Source of the DNA: Fimbriimonas ginsengisoli Gsoil 348
GTDB taxonomy: Bacteria; Armatimonadota; Fimbriimonadia; Fimbriimonadales; Fimbriimonadaceae
DNA length: 64,000 bases
NCBI RefSeq assembly: GCF_000724625.1
Contig: NZ_CP007139.1
Location: 5,022,001 to 5,086,000 of the forward strand
Direction of reading: 5' to 3'
Numbering within the stretch: the stretch's first letter is position 1; each line of letters starts with the position of its first letter. Shown here one piece after another: positions 1 through 8,622 of this stretch. The translations under genes were made by a program, and so were the position numbers. The notes beneath the pieces were generated by a model, which was not told the origin of the DNA, searched no databases, and saw only the letters and a program-made list of their open reading frames with translations.

Positions 1-702
1 GATCCCATAGATGGCGATCGCCGTCCGCAACTTATCCGGATTGATCTTCTGCGAGACCCGTGCGGCGGCGAAGCCGCCGACGATCGAGCCGAGGGCAAGA
101 ACGGCCGCCGTCATTGGCTCGATAAGGTGCTGAAAGATGAAGACCCACGAACACGTGAAGTTGATCACCAAGCCAAGCCAGTTCTTCACCGCGTTCAACT
201 CATGAATCGTGCCATCCATATAGAGAGCAAACGCCGCGAGCATCATGATCCCCATCCCCGCGCCGAAGTACCCTCCGTAAATGGCCACGAAGAATTGACC
301 CGCCATCGCCGCCACCGGGTGCGCTTTCCGACCTCCGCGCAAGACCAGCGCCTTCACCTTCGGCTGAAGCAACAGCAGTACCGCGGCGAACAAGATCAGC
401 CAAGGAACGACCCGGTCGAACACCGATTTATCGGTATGAACGAGAAGCTCGGCCCCCACGATGGAGCCGGCGAAGGTCGGCAAAAGCAAAATCCGAAGGT
501 GATGCTTCGTTTTGGAGATCAGATTTCGGAACCCGAACGCCCCGCTGAGCGATCCCGGCCATAACGCTACCGAGTTCGTCGCGTTCGCCACCCTCGACTC
601 GAGCCCGATTCGCAGTTGGAGAACCGGAAACGATAGGAGGGTTCCACCCCCCGCTACCGCGTTGATGCCGCTGGCGACCGCGCCGACGACGAAGAGGATC
701 AC
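1..702 (-). CDS. TauE/SafE-family sulfite exporter-like permease (3' end cut by window)
   Basis: This is an integral membrane permease of the TauE/SafE (DUF81) family, whose members export sulfite, sulfonates or related anions. The reading frame stays open from about base 732 to the window edge, giving at least 234 codons. The first helix carries the family motif INAVAGGGTLLSFP, followed by NATNSVALWPGSLSG and later YGGYFGAGMGIMML, which is the start of the second repeat half. Several hydrophobic helices are visible. I chose the GTG at 702. A CTG at 732, overlapping the ribH stop as CTGA, is an alternative. It lies directly behind ribH and may be co-transcribed with it. The family is secure but the substrate cannot be told from sequence. 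Confidence 0.85.
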   Translation of the reverse strand, partial: MILFVVGAVASGINAVAGGGTLLSFPVLQLRIGLESRVANATNSVALWPGSLSGAFGFRNLISKTKHHLRILLLPTFAGSIVGAELLVHTDKSVFDRVVPWLILFAAVLLLLQPKVKALVLRGGRKAHPVAAMAGQFFVAIYGGYFGAGMGIMMLAAFALYMDGTIHELNAVKNWLGLVINFTCSWVFIFQHLIEPMTAAVLALGSIVGGFAAARVSQKINPDKLRTAIAIYGI

Positions 703-728
703 CGCATCGGCAGCGGTGAGGACGTGCG

Positions 729-1217
729 TCAGAGCCGCTCCAACACGCTCGCAAGCTCGATCGCCGCCTGCGCCGCCTCGCGTCCCTTGTTCCCGTACTT
801 GAGCCCGGACCGGTCGAGCGCCTGGTCCTGGGTATCCGGCGTAAGTACGCCCCACGCGATCGGCACGCCATGCTCCACCTGAAGCGACATCAACGCCGCC
901 CCAACGTCTGATCCGAGCAATTTCGCATGCGGCGTCTGCCCCTGCAAAATGCACCCCAGTGCCAGCACCGCATCCGGCCGGTTATCCCTTGTAACGAGCT
1001 TTCGGACGACGATCGGAATCTCCCAGGTGCCCGGCACGTGCACCACTTCGACCTCCGGATCTCCAAACCGTCGCAGCTCATCCAGCGCCCCGGCCAAAAG
1101 CTCCTTCGTCACCAGTTCGTTCCACCGGCTCACGACCACCGCAAACCGCTTACCAGAGGCATCCATGCGCCCGAGAATTTCCCGCACGGGTGGATTATGG
1201 CCGCGAAGAGGTGCCAT
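729..1217 (-). CDS. ribH: 6,7-dimethyl-8-ribityllumazine synthase
   Basis: It catalyses the penultimate step of riboflavin synthesis, condensing 5-amino-6-ribitylamino-uracil with 3,4-dihydroxy-2-butanone 4-phosphate to give lumazine. The 162-residue product has the usual length. Visible motifs are RFAVVVSRWNELVT (pyrimidine pocket), PGTWEIP, GCILQGQTPHAK with the conserved His that acts as general base, and GVLTPDTQDQALDRSG. The frame extends upstream to 1319, but that 34-residue extension is rich in simple repeat sequence and unlike the family, so I start at the ATG at 1217. No FMN riboswitch is recognisable in the leader. No other rib gene is in the window. tauE follows directly. Confidence 0.93.
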   Translation of the reverse strand: MAPLRGHNPPVREILGRMDASGKRFAVVVSRWNELVTKELLAGALDELRRFGDPEVEVVHVPGTWEIPIVVRKLVTRDNRPDAVLALGCILQGQTPHAKLLGSDVGAALMSLQVEHGVPIAWGVLTPDTQDQALDRSGLKYGNKGREAAQAAIELASVLERL

Positions 1218-1344
1218 GGTGTTTCGCGGAGCCAGATTCGTGTGGACTGTGGCGTGTGGCTTGTGGACTGATGGAAGCAAAAGAACCATGTGACCCACAA
1301 GTCCCATCCGTCCCATCAAAAGAGGTAAAGCCTCAAACTAACTA

Positions 1345-1379
1345 CGCCCAACGCCCAACGCCCAACGCCCAACGCCCAA
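1345..1379 (+). repeat. Heptamer tandem array (CGCCCAA)5
   Basis: Five perfect head-to-tail copies of CGCCCAA end about 20 bases before the ATG of the nucleotidyltransferase at 1400, followed by the looser pair ACACCGCA-ACACCGCA. The same heptamer occurs in the same coding-strand orientation upstream of genes at 24115 and 57962. No Shine-Dalgarno sequence is visible between the array and the start codon. Confidence 0.95.
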
Positions 1380-1399
1380 CACCGCAACACCGCAACCTC

Positions 1400-2140
1400 A
1401 TGCTCGCCCTCATTCCCGCCGCCGGACTTGGAACTCGGATGGCCGCCGTTACCGGCGGCGCTCCCAAAGAATTGCTGCCACTTGGACGGCGCGCAGTCCT
1501 CCGGCGAATCGTCGATGAGGCGATCGCCGCGGGCGCGGACGAGGTCGTCGTCGTCTCCTCACCCAAGAAGCCGCAGATCGAAGCCGCCCTGGCCGATTGG
1601 CAAAGCGAAATCCAGATCCCGCTCCGGGTCGCCTACCAGCAATCGCCCCGCGGGCTCGGCGATGCGATCTTTTGTGCGGAGCCGGAGGGGGATACCCTCA
1701 TCCTTCTGGGTGACTGCGTCTACGATGGCGGCTCGCCCAGCGACCGCATGGCGACTCTGGTTTACCGAGGCATCGACGGCTGCATCGCGGTCGAGACCGT
1801 CCCCGATGAAGAGGTAAGCCGCTACGGTATCTGCCAGGTGGACGAGATGGGAGGAATCCGCGACATCCTGGAGAAGCCTCAGCCCCACGAAACGACGAGC
1901 CGATGGGCCGTCGCGGCGCGCTACGCCTTTACTGGTCCGGTGATGGACCACTTAGGCGAGATATTCTCGCAGATCTCGGCCGCGCGACCGGTCGGCGAAA
2001 TCTCTCTCACCGACCTTCTCCGACCCGCGATTCAAAGCGGCGTCGACCTCAAGGCGGTGGCTCTTCAACCGGGCCAAGCCCGAGTCGATTGCGGCACCCC
2101 GGAAGAGTACGCGCAAGCTCTTCGTCTCTCCTGGTCATAA
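1400..2140 (+). CDS. Sugar-phosphate nucleotidyltransferase (GalU/RmlA-like)
   Basis: This predicted enzyme transfers a nucleotidyl group from NTP to a sugar 1-phosphate, giving an NDP-sugar and pyrophosphate. The 246-residue protein starts with IPAAGLGTRM, the glycine-rich NTP loop, then KELLPLG, which holds the conserved catalytic-site Lys. LLGDCVYDGG carries the metal-binding Asp, and an EKP motif sits near residue 160. It is shorter than GalU (about 290 residues) and has no C-terminal hexapeptide domain. The start was set at ATG 1400 because the frame upstream runs through repeat sequence. The sugar and nucleotide specificity are unknown. A GHMP sugar kinase at 4494 could supply a sugar 1-phosphate, but the two genes are separated by the prepilin genes. 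Confidence 0.85.
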   Translation: MLALIPAAGLGTRMAAVTGGAPKELLPLGRRAVLRRIVDEAIAAGADEVVVVSSPKKPQIEAALADWQSEIQIPLRVAYQQSPRGLGDAIFCAEPEGDTLILLGDCVYDGGSPSDRMATLVYRGIDGCIAVETVPDEEVSRYGICQVDEMGGIRDILEKPQPHETTSRWAVAARYAFTGPVMDHLGEIFSQISAARPVGEISLTDLLRPAIQSGVDLKAVALQPGQARVDCGTPEEYAQALRLSWS

Positions 2141-2176
2141 AAACGACCCGCTCGGAATCTCTTCCGGGCGGGTCGT
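2139..2176 (-). terminator. Rho-independent terminator between convergent genes
   Basis: Stem ACGACCCGC/GCGGGTCGT (2143-2151 with 2168-2176) is followed on the minus strand by a short T run. It lies just after the small lipoprotein gene that ends at 2186, and overlaps the stop of the plus-strand nucleotidyltransferase. Confidence 0.75.
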
Positions 2177-2185
2177 AGGGCGGAA

Positions 2186-2386
2186 CTACTGGCCCTGTTG
2201 GCCTTGCTTCATCGAAGCGCGCACCTCGGCGGCCTCCTTCATCTTCCCTTGCTTCTCGTACTCTTTGGCCACGTTTTCCGGGCTGAAGTCCTTCGCAAGC
2301 TTCTGCTGATCCGCGTCGCTCGGACCGCTCGCGGAACATCCAACGACCATCAGACCGGCGACGAGGAGAATTCCGAGACGCCTCAC
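2186..2386 (-). CDS. Small lipoprotein coupled to a prepilin gene
   Basis: This is a 66-residue predicted lipoprotein of unknown function. It has an N-terminal hydrophobic stretch ending in the lipobox LMVVGC, so Cys about 18 would be lipidated. The mature part is short, charged and helical, with a heptad-like stretch ending in KQGQQGQ. The GTG start at 2386 overlaps the TGA stop of the upstream prepilin-like gene as GTGA, which implies translational coupling and a shared function. A longer upstream start is possible only by reading through the prepilin gene out of frame. Small lipoproteins of this type are often found beside DUF1559 proteins in this phylum, which is recollection and not something shown here. 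Confidence 0.75.
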   Translation of the reverse strand: MRRLGILLVAGLMVVGCSASGPSDADQQKLAKDFSPENVAKEYEKQGKMKEAAEVRASMKQGQQGQ

Positions 2387-3339
2387 TGACCGTAACCCCA
2401 GAACGGATAGTTGATCGAGGTGTTCGGCGAGCTGCCGATTCCGATGTTGCCGATCGCGCCATTGCACCGCGCCGTCGCGTTGAATGTGACGTTCACGCCC
2501 CACTCGGCGAGGGTCGGCGTCTTGGCCAGAATCTCGAGCGCGTTCAGCGACTTGGCCGAACCATCGGCAAATCCGACGACCATGTGGCCGTTGCTCGTCT
2601 TCACCGGGTCCGGAACGGTTCCTTTGGTTCCGGCGACGCAGTCTGCCGCCGTTCCGTCGAGGAAGCGATAGCGCCAGAACTCCCGATACGCAACCGGGTG
2701 GGTCTCCTGGGTCGCCGCAAACGGGTCGACCGTCGCATGGGGAATGTGACCCTGGTTAAAGCTAGTCTCCATGAACAGCATCGCCGCCGAAGGCTGAGGA
2801 ACGCCGCTCTGAACGCCGCCGGTCCACGAGTTTCGGAACGAGCCGCCCGCGGTGTTCGGCTGCCCCTTGATCGATTGGCTGTAGGTGTTGAGCGCGCCGG
2901 TAAGGCCGGTGTTGATGCCGAACTGGTTGTTCAGATTTCCTTGAGCCCAAGCCGCCGCGTCCTTCTCCCGAACCTTGTTGAAGAAAACTTCCACGCTGGA
3001 GGTGTACGGCATCACCCATTTCTGCCAGGTGAAATGGTTTATGCGGTGCACGAACGGAGCGGAAAGACAGCCGGCGCCGGTCGGGTTGAAAGGAACCGCG
3101 TTGGAAGCGGTGGGATTGAGGACAGGCGTCGGCGCGCAGTTATCCTGGCGCGGCCAGACATCGTCGTTGTCTCCCGCGTACAGAATGGTCGCGGTGCCGA
3201 CCTGCTTGATATTGGAGAGAGTGACCGTCTTCTTGGCCGCAAGCTTGGCCTGGGCGAAAACGGGGAAAAGGATGGCGGCGAGAATCGCAATGATGGCGAT
3301 GACGACGAGGAGCTCGATAAGAGTGAACGCCTTCTTCAT
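2383..3339 (-). CDS. Prepilin-type N-terminal cleavage/methylation protein, DUF1559-like
   Basis: This is a type II secretion/type IV pilin-like protein of 318 residues. The N-terminus is KKA, the prepilin peptidase site, then [18 protein letters not shown] with the conserved Glu at +5 and the [10 protein letters not shown] signature typical of Armatimonadota. After the membrane helix comes a large globular domain with the DUF1559 pattern, including [11 protein letters not shown] near residue 255. Four Cys residues (for example NCAPTP, AGCLSAP, ADCVAG, ARCNGA) could form disulfides outside the cell. It is transcribed divergently from a paralogue at 3508 and overlaps the small lipoprotein gene. 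Such proteins are exported, but whether they build pili or act as surface proteins is not known. Confidence 0.88.
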   Translation of the reverse strand: MKKAFTLIELLVVIAIIAILAAILFPVFAQAKLAAKKTVTLSNIKQVGTATILYAGDNDDVWPRQDNCAPTPVLNPTASNAVPFNPTGAGCLSAPFVHRINHFTWQKWVMPYTSSVEVFFNKVREKDAAAWAQGNLNNQFGINTGLTGALNTYSQSIKGQPNTAGGSFRNSWTGGVQSGVPQPSAAMLFMETSFNQGHIPHATVDPFAATQETHPVAYREFWRYRFLDGTAADCVAGTKGTVPDPVKTSNGHMVVGFADGSAKSLNALEILAKTPTLAEWGVNVTFNATARCNGAIGNIGIGSSPNTSINYPFWGYGQ

Positions 3340-3507
3340 AACCCCATCAAGGTACAGACTCGGTGTTAAGAGGATATTTTTTAGGAAGGCCGCCTTATTA
3401 GATTCTTAATCATGCATTAGCCATCAGTTAATCGGTTTAAGATAGGATCGGGGCGGAATTATCCCTTGGATCGTCCGAGAGATCCGAGCCCGAAAGGATC
3501 GATCCCA

Positions 3508-4425
3508 ATGAAAAAAGCATTTACGCTCATCGAGCTCCTCGTCGTAATCGCCATCATCGCGATCTTGGCCGCTATCCTTTTCCCCGTCTTCTCGCAGGCA
3601 AAGGTCGCCGCTCAGAAAACGGCGGACCTCAATAACCAGAAGCAGCACGCCACCGGAACCCTTCTCTACGCGGGCGATTTCGACGATTGCTTCTTCCCCG
3701 AAGCCGGAATGGACTGCAGCGGAAACTGGGATTTCAACTCCCGCGTGCTCGTCCCCGCCGATTGGAACGCCGGCGAAGTCGCCAAAGCGTGCAGTAAGCG
3801 CGTGCTGGGAGGCCTGGGCCTGCCCAATAACCTTGTCATGCCGTACGAGAAGGCGCTCGCGATGCAGAAGCTGCCGGGCATCGGCATCACCACGGGCGTC
3901 AACTTCGCGACCTCGCCCCAAGACAAGCCGTACGCCATCGTTGGCTACAACTTCAACGGTCTCCTCAGCTCGCTCTCGACGACCGCTGTCGTGAGCCCCT
4001 CGTCCACCCCGACCTGGTGGTCCGGATTTGGCAAGACCAACCGCTCGGGCGACTCCTACTCTCACCCGTTCCTTATCTGCCCAGACGGCAACTCTGCCTG
4101 CGTCTTCAACGGCGGCGGCGCCAGCATCGGCGGCGCCGATGGATCGGGTTGCCCTTACAACGACGACGACCACACCGGGACCGCCTACCCGAACGGAACG
4201 CGCTCGGGCGTCGGCGCCGGCGTATTCAACACCGTGTTCATCTACGGTAAAGGGATGAACTGGGCTTTCGCCGACGGCCATGCCAAGTGGCGCACGCTAG
4301 GAACGCTCGATCCCAAGACCGACCCGTTCCGCCAGTACAAGGCCGACGGAACCCCCGTGGACAACGCCGCCCGCAAAGACGCCCAGTGCCACGTAACCCT
4401 GTTCCGACCCGACTACCAGCCATAA
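3508..4425 (+). CDS. Prepilin-type N-terminal cleavage/methylation protein (paralogue)
   Basis: This is a 305-residue paralogue of the divergent neighbour, with the same KKA cleavage site, [18 protein letters not shown] helix and ILFPVFSQAK signature. The first 33 codons are almost identical at protein level, while the globular parts diverge strongly. A middle Ser/Gly-rich region carries paired Cys residues. Near the C-terminus FIYGKGMNWAFADGHAKW matches the DUF1559-type closing motif (FADGH). The ATG at 3508 is chosen over the in-frame ATG at 3466 because it gives the canonical prepilin leader. A strong terminator follows. The 168-base intergenic region shared with the minus-strand paralogue must hold both promoters, so the two may be co-regulated. 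Confidence 0.9.
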   Translation: MKKAFTLIELLVVIAIIAILAAILFPVFSQAKVAAQKTADLNNQKQHATGTLLYAGDFDDCFFPEAGMDCSGNWDFNSRVLVPADWNAGEVAKACSKRVLGGLGLPNNLVMPYEKALAMQKLPGIGITTGVNFATSPQDKPYAIVGYNFNGLLSSLSTTAVVSPSSTPTWWSGFGKTNRSGDSYSHPFLICPDGNSACVFNGGGASIGGADGSGCPYNDDDHTGTAYPNGTRSGVGAGVFNTVFIYGKGMNWAFADGHAKWRTLGTLDPKTDPFRQYKADGTPVDNAARKDAQCHVTLFRPDYQP

Positions 4426-4430
4426 GAACG

Positions 4431-4466
4431 AATGGGCCGGGCTCCGATGAGTCCGGCCCATTTTTT
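4431..4466 (+). terminator. Rho-independent terminator after prepilin gene
   Basis: A perfect 10-bp stem AATGGGCCGG/CCGGCCCATT (4431-4440 with 4453-4462) has a 12-base loop and is followed by a run of T. This is a textbook intrinsic terminator for the prepilin gene that ends at 4425. Confidence 0.93.
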
Positions 4467-4493
4467 GAGCCGGAAATGCCCCATGATTTATCC

Positions 4494-5423
4494 ATGGTCT
4501 TCCAGGCATCCGCCCCCGGCCGGTGCGGCATCATCGGCAATCCGAGCGACATCTATGGCGGCAACGTCCTCTCCTGCTCCATCCCCGCCCGGGCAATCTG
4601 CCGCCTGACCCTGGGCAACGCCCACCGGCTGCCGGAGGACACGCGCCTTTGGGACGCCGCCACCAAGCGCTACCCGGTGGAAGCCCCCGTCGAAGTCGAG
4701 TGGGCGACCGATATCCCCCGCTCTGCCGGCCTTTCCGGTTCCACCGCCCTCCTGGCCGCCACCCTTGCCTGCGTCCTGGCCGCCCGAGGCGAAGCGCCTC
4801 CACTAGAGACCGACGACGACCGGATCGCCTTCGCCGAGCTCGTTCGAGATATCGAATATCACGACGCCGGAGTCAAATGCGGATACCAGGACGCTTACAT
4901 GATTGCCCTTGGCGGTTTGCGTCTCATGCGCTTTCACGATAAGCACCCGGTCAAGCCGGGTTCGTTCGGGTCGGCCGAGTCGCTCCACGCTCCCCTCCCG
5001 TTCCTATTGATTACGACCGGCGTCGAAAGGTTAAGCGGAAACACCCACGGTCCCATGATCGACCGATGGCTGGCCGGAGACGCTGCGGTGACCGCGGCAA
5101 TGGAGCGGATCACGGAGCTCGGACTAGAAGGAGCCGAGGCGATCCAGAAGCAAGAATACGCACGCCTGGGCGACCTAATGGACGAAAACCACCGGCTCGT
5201 CGCCGACCTCGGAGGAAGCGGTGAGCCGATCGACCGGCTCATCGCTCTCTGCAAGCAGAACGGCGCCCTCGGCGCCAAGCTGGCCGGCGCTGGCCTCGGC
5301 GGCACCGTCCTCGCCCTGACCGAAGACGCCCCCGCGCTAAGAGCGGCGCTGGAAACCGAAGGCTACTCCCGCTTCCTCGTCCCAAGCCAACAGCCAGGCG
5401 TTCAGATAGAAACCCCCGCTTAA
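4494..5423 (+). CDS. GHMP-family sugar kinase (glucuronokinase-like)
   Basis: This predicted ATP-dependent small-molecule kinase of the GHMP superfamily has 309 residues. Motif 1 is ASAPGRCGIIGNPSDIYGG near the N-terminus. Motif 2, the phosphate loop, reads IPRSAGLSGSTAL, which resembles plant glucuronokinase and related sugar kinases more than galactokinase. Motif 3 is GAKLAGAGLGGTVLAL near residue 270. GHMP sugar kinases phosphorylate the anomeric position and feed nucleotidyltransferases such as the one at 1400. ATG 4494 is chosen as it sits directly before motif 1; ATG 4476 would add six residues. The gene ends convergently with, and overlaps by a few bases, the S41 peptidase. The substrate is inferred only loosely. 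Confidence 0.82.
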   Translation: MVFQASAPGRCGIIGNPSDIYGGNVLSCSIPARAICRLTLGNAHRLPEDTRLWDAATKRYPVEAPVEVEWATDIPRSAGLSGSTALLAATLACVLAARGEAPPLETDDDRIAFAELVRDIEYHDAGVKCGYQDAYMIALGGLRLMRFHDKHPVKPGSFGSAESLHAPLPFLLITTGVERLSGNTHGPMIDRWLAGDAAVTAAMERITELGLEGAEAIQKQEYARLGDLMDENHRLVADLGGSGEPIDRLIALCKQNGALGAKLAGAGLGGTVLALTEDAPALRAALETEGYSRFLVPSQQPGVQIETPA

Positions 5424-7678
5424 GATCCCCTCACTATCGCCAGCGCCTTCTCTAACGCTTCGTCCCGTCCCGCCGCGACCCCCGCGATCGTACGGTGAAC
5501 CGGAATCGTGGGCAGGATCCCAACGCCGTGGTGGGTCGTACCGTCGTGCTTCAGAACCTTCATTCCGGTGAACACAACCGTATATCCGCCCGGCAAGGCG
5601 AACGGGTTGACGTTCCCGTTCGTTCCCGCCGTTGGCTCGCCGACGATCTCGCCAAGCTTGTAGTTTTCGACCATCCCCATCACGCTCTCCGCGAAACTAA
5701 TCGCCCGGCCATCGGTGATAAACGCGATCTTTCCTCGGAATCTCGGCACCGTCGGCTGAGCCAAGGGCCATCGGCTCTTCACGAACTCCATTCCCTCGCG
5801 GTCCGGCTTGGTGACCCTGGGAACGTTCCACAGTGCCGACGTGATCGGCTCTTTGGCCAACCGAGGCAGCACGTCCATCGCGACCTCGTTCGGATAGCCG
5901 CGCATGTCGAAGATGATCCCCTGAGCGCTGGTAAGGTCCCGGAGCGACTTCTGATACTCGGCCATATTGATCCGGCCGCCGTCGAGGTCGACATACCAGT
6001 ACCCGACCTTGAGCTCTTCGATCGCTTTCGGGCGCTTCTCCTTCAGCTGATTGGCCACCGAACGCGGCACGGAAGCCGTAAACGGTTGACCGGCCCCTCG
6101 CTTCGCCTTCACCTCGAGCGAAGACCCCTCCGGGCCGACCAACATCTCCCTCTTTCCTCGGTTACGCCGCCACTGATCGGTGGCGCCGGAAATCAACGGC
6201 TCTAATCCCTTCCAGAGATTGTCGACCGGCGTTCCATCCATTTCTAAGATCTCGTCCCCCGGAAGCAGCTTGGGAGTACCGGGAGCGACCTGGGTGACGA
6301 TGAACTTCCCTTCCACCCAGTCGGCGGCGAACGGCGGCATCGCGAACTGGTCGTCCGCGGCGCTGCCCACGAACCCGTGCCCATCTTTGGCCATGGCCGT
6401 CATTCGGCGAAGTGTGTTCAGGAAAGCGCGCTCGTCCCTATCCGTCGCCGCCGCTTTCAGAGCTTCGGGAAGCACCGGCGCCCAATCCACCTTCACCGCG
6501 TCGAAGTACGGATAGAAATGCTCATAAACGTTCCAGTCCAAGACGACGTCCGCGAGCCGGGTCGTCCGGTCGTCCCCCGTCGGTTCTGCTCTCACCCCTT
6601 TCGGCGTGACCGGGTCCGCCGTATGCGGCAGCGCCGAGCCGTCCACTGCGTACAAGGCGAGCGGAACTTGGCAGGAAACCCCGCCACCCAAGTCCGCTGT
6701 AAACGGCGACTTCGGATCCGGCGAGCCGGCTGCCTTGGCTGCGAACACTCGCTTGCTGTGATAGATGTTCTGCCCCGCGGGGATCGTTCCTCCGCCGAAA
6801 CCCAAATTGTCCCAAGTTACGATCTGCGCCTTCGGAGGCGCCGCCATGTCGACCGGCGCCGGTTTCTCTCCCGTCGCGAAGACCCTTACCGTCGGCGCTA
6901 GCGGCTTAAAGAACGCCTCCAATCTCTGAGCGAGATCCGCCGGATCCTTCGCACCCTCGGCCACCTTCACCCCCGCCATCGCATACGCGTTCCAGTCCGC
7001 CTTCTCCACCGCGTCGCTTGGGTGGAAGTGGCGGACATAGCCAAACAGCTTGGCGAAGGCAACCAGGTTTTGAACCCCTCGATCGGTAAGCGCCCTCGGC
7101 GGCTCCACCGGCTCTTCCTGAACATCCGCAAGTTGCAGGCTCGTCGCATCCAAGAACGCCCGGCCACCGCCGACCAGCATCATCCCAACGCTGATGTTCG
7201 TGGCGTTGCCGGGGATCTTGGCCACGATGTCGTAAAACGCCCAGGCCGACGACCGGATCGGCCGCCGACCCATGTTGTCCAGAAACAGCGGTCCGTCCGG
7301 TCCGTCGACCCGGAGCCAAAGCTGCGCCTGCCCCTGCTCGCCCCCGCTTTCGTACCTCACCGCGCCTCGAAAGCGAACCCTCTTCCCCAAAAACGGGCCG
7401 GGGGGAATCTCCTGGAAGAGATTCCCAAACCCGTCTCCCTTTCGGGCGCCCAGCGCAACGCACACGCACTGCTTCCCTTCTTTCGGGCTCTCGGTGGAGA
7501 TCTGGACGGTGTACCCAGCCGCCGTCACCAACGGTACGACCGCCCAGCCCGGCGGATTTTGGCCAACCGATCCGGTCTCGAACCCTGGATTGGATATCGG
7601 TGACTGGGCTACCGCCGATGCACAAGTGACGGATAGCGCAAACAATTGGACGAGGGCAACGAAAGGCTTAAACTTCAT
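5420..7678 (-). CDS. Secreted S41-family peptidase (tricorn/C-terminal processing protease type)
   Basis: This is a 752-residue secreted protease. A signal peptide ends near AVAQ (about residue 25). Next comes a beta-sandwich, carbohydrate-binding-like domain beginning SNPGFETG and running to about residue 190. A helical region and a PDZ-like segment follow (FIVTQVAPGTPKLLPGDEIL). The C-terminal S41 core holds GIIFDMRGYPNE, then AISFAESVMGM with the candidate nucleophile Ser, then GEIVGEPTAGTNG and GVGILPTIPV. The family cleaves proteins near hydrophobic C-termini, and this protein would act in the periplasm or outside. ATG 7678 is chosen because it gives a clean signal peptide; the frame extends to 7765. 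It stands as a single gene, convergent with the GHMP kinase. Confidence 0.88.
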   Translation of the reverse strand: MKFKPFVALVQLFALSVTCASAVAQSPISNPGFETGSVGQNPPGWAVVPLVTAAGYTVQISTESPKEGKQCVCVALGARKGDGFGNLFQEIPPGPFLGKRVRFRGAVRYESGGEQGQAQLWLRVDGPDGPLFLDNMGRRPIRSSAWAFYDIVAKIPGNATNISVGMMLVGGGRAFLDATSLQLADVQEEPVEPPRALTDRGVQNLVAFAKLFGYVRHFHPSDAVEKADWNAYAMAGVKVAEGAKDPADLAQRLEAFFKPLAPTVRVFATGEKPAPVDMAAPPKAQIVTWDNLGFGGGTIPAGQNIYHSKRVFAAKAAGSPDPKSPFTADLGGGVSCQVPLALYAVDGSALPHTADPVTPKGVRAEPTGDDRTTRLADVVLDWNVYEHFYPYFDAVKVDWAPVLPEALKAAATDRDERAFLNTLRRMTAMAKDGHGFVGSAADDQFAMPPFAADWVEGKFIVTQVAPGTPKLLPGDEILEMDGTPVDNLWKGLEPLISGATDQWRRNRGKREMLVGPEGSSLEVKAKRGAGQPFTASVPRSVANQLKEKRPKAIEELKVGYWYVDLDGGRINMAEYQKSLRDLTSAQGIIFDMRGYPNEVAMDVLPRLAKEPITSALWNVPRVTKPDREGMEFVKSRWPLAQPTVPRFRGKIAFITDGRAISFAESVMGMVENYKLGEIVGEPTAGTNGNVNPFALPGGYTVVFTGMKVLKHDGTTHHGVGILPTIPVHRTIAGVAAGRDEALEKALAIVRGS

Positions 7679-7815
7679 CTTCGCAAACCAGCCCGGAATG
7701 GGCTCCTCAAGATCATAGCAATCAAGGCAATAGAATGGATGCAAAAGCAACGCAAGAACGTTCACCCGATACGACGCCCCAACGGCTTGCGAGTGTCGGA
7801 TAAATTAGAGGCTCG

Positions 7816-8622
7816 ATGCTCGACTCCTACCTCGCAAGAATCGGCTTAGCTGCCCCGCCCCCTTGCGACGCCGACGGCCTGGCCCACCTCCACCGTTCTC
7901 ACTACCTGAACGTCCCCTACGAGAATCTGGGCATCCTGCTCGGCCGATCCTTTTGCCTAGACCAGGATGCGTTGATGGAGAAGCTTATCGGCCGAGGCGT
8001 CGGCGGGTACTGCTACGAGCTGAATATCTCGTTCTATCGCTTGTTGCTGAACCTTGGATTCAAAGTCGATCTCGTCTCCGCGAGGATCCTGCAGGCCGAC
8101 GGAAACCTCGGCCCGGAATACGACCACGCCGCCATGATCGTCCACCTCGAAGAACGATGGCTGGTCGACGTCGGTAACTCCAAATGGTTCTTCGAGCCGA
8201 TCCGTCTCGACACGAGAGCAGTTCAAGCCCAGGTCGGCCGGCGGTTCCAAGTCGAGCCGGCCGACGATGAGTTCGACCTTATGGAATTCGACAGCTCCGG
8301 CACGCCTAAGCTGCGATACCGAGTTGGCGCCGTGGCAAGGGATCCATCCGAGTTCGAGCCGCTCTGCCAATGGAAATGGACCTCTCCCGACTCCAAATTC
8401 ACCCGCGGACTCATCCTCTCCAAGTTCTGCGAGGAAGGCCGCTTCGTGGTAACCGGCATGCGCAGCATCGTCCTCGCCCACGACGGCTCCCGAATAGACC
8501 ACGACTTCGCCGACTTTGAGGAACGCCGCCAAGTAGTTCGCGACCATTTCGGCGACGCCATCCACGACCAATTAAAAGCCCTCGGCGATAGCGGCCCTTC
8601 CATCACCCCCTTCCCGGTCTAG
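7816..8622 (+). CDS. Arylamine N-acetyltransferase family protein
   Basis: This 268-residue cytosolic enzyme belongs to the NAT family, which moves an acetyl group from acetyl-CoA to arylamines or hydrazines through a cysteine. The catalytic triad is complete: Cys66 in RGVGGYCYELN, His104 in YDHAAMIV and Asp118 in WLVDVGN. The N-terminal HRSHYLNVPYENL matches the family. Length is normal (about 270-280). It starts at ATG 7816 with no strong ribosome site, and is divergent from the S41 peptidase. Related NAT-fold enzymes also make amide bonds in natural-product pathways, but no such cluster is seen here. Confidence 0.9.
   Translation: MLDSYLARIGLAAPPPCDADGLAHLHRSHYLNVPYENLGILLGRSFCLDQDALMEKLIGRGVGGYCYELNISFYRLLLNLGFKVDLVSARILQADGNLGPEYDHAAMIVHLEERWLVDVGNSKWFFEPIRLDTRAVQAQVGRRFQVEPADDEFDLMEFDSSGTPKLRYRVGAVARDPSEFEPLCQWKWTSPDSKFTRGLILSKFCEEGRFVVTGMRSIVLAHDGSRIDHDFADFEERRQVVRDHFGDAIHDQLKALGDSGPSITPFPV

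Noticed and set aside
127-564. Plus-strand frame of 145 codons over the left end
   Set aside because: Arg/His-rich composition with no domain; the minus strand reads a clear TauE/SafE permease across the same bases.
1218-1400. FMN riboswitch upstream of ribH
   Set aside because: The conserved RFN blocks are absent; only short GTGTGG and CCCATCC repeats and the heptamer array are seen.
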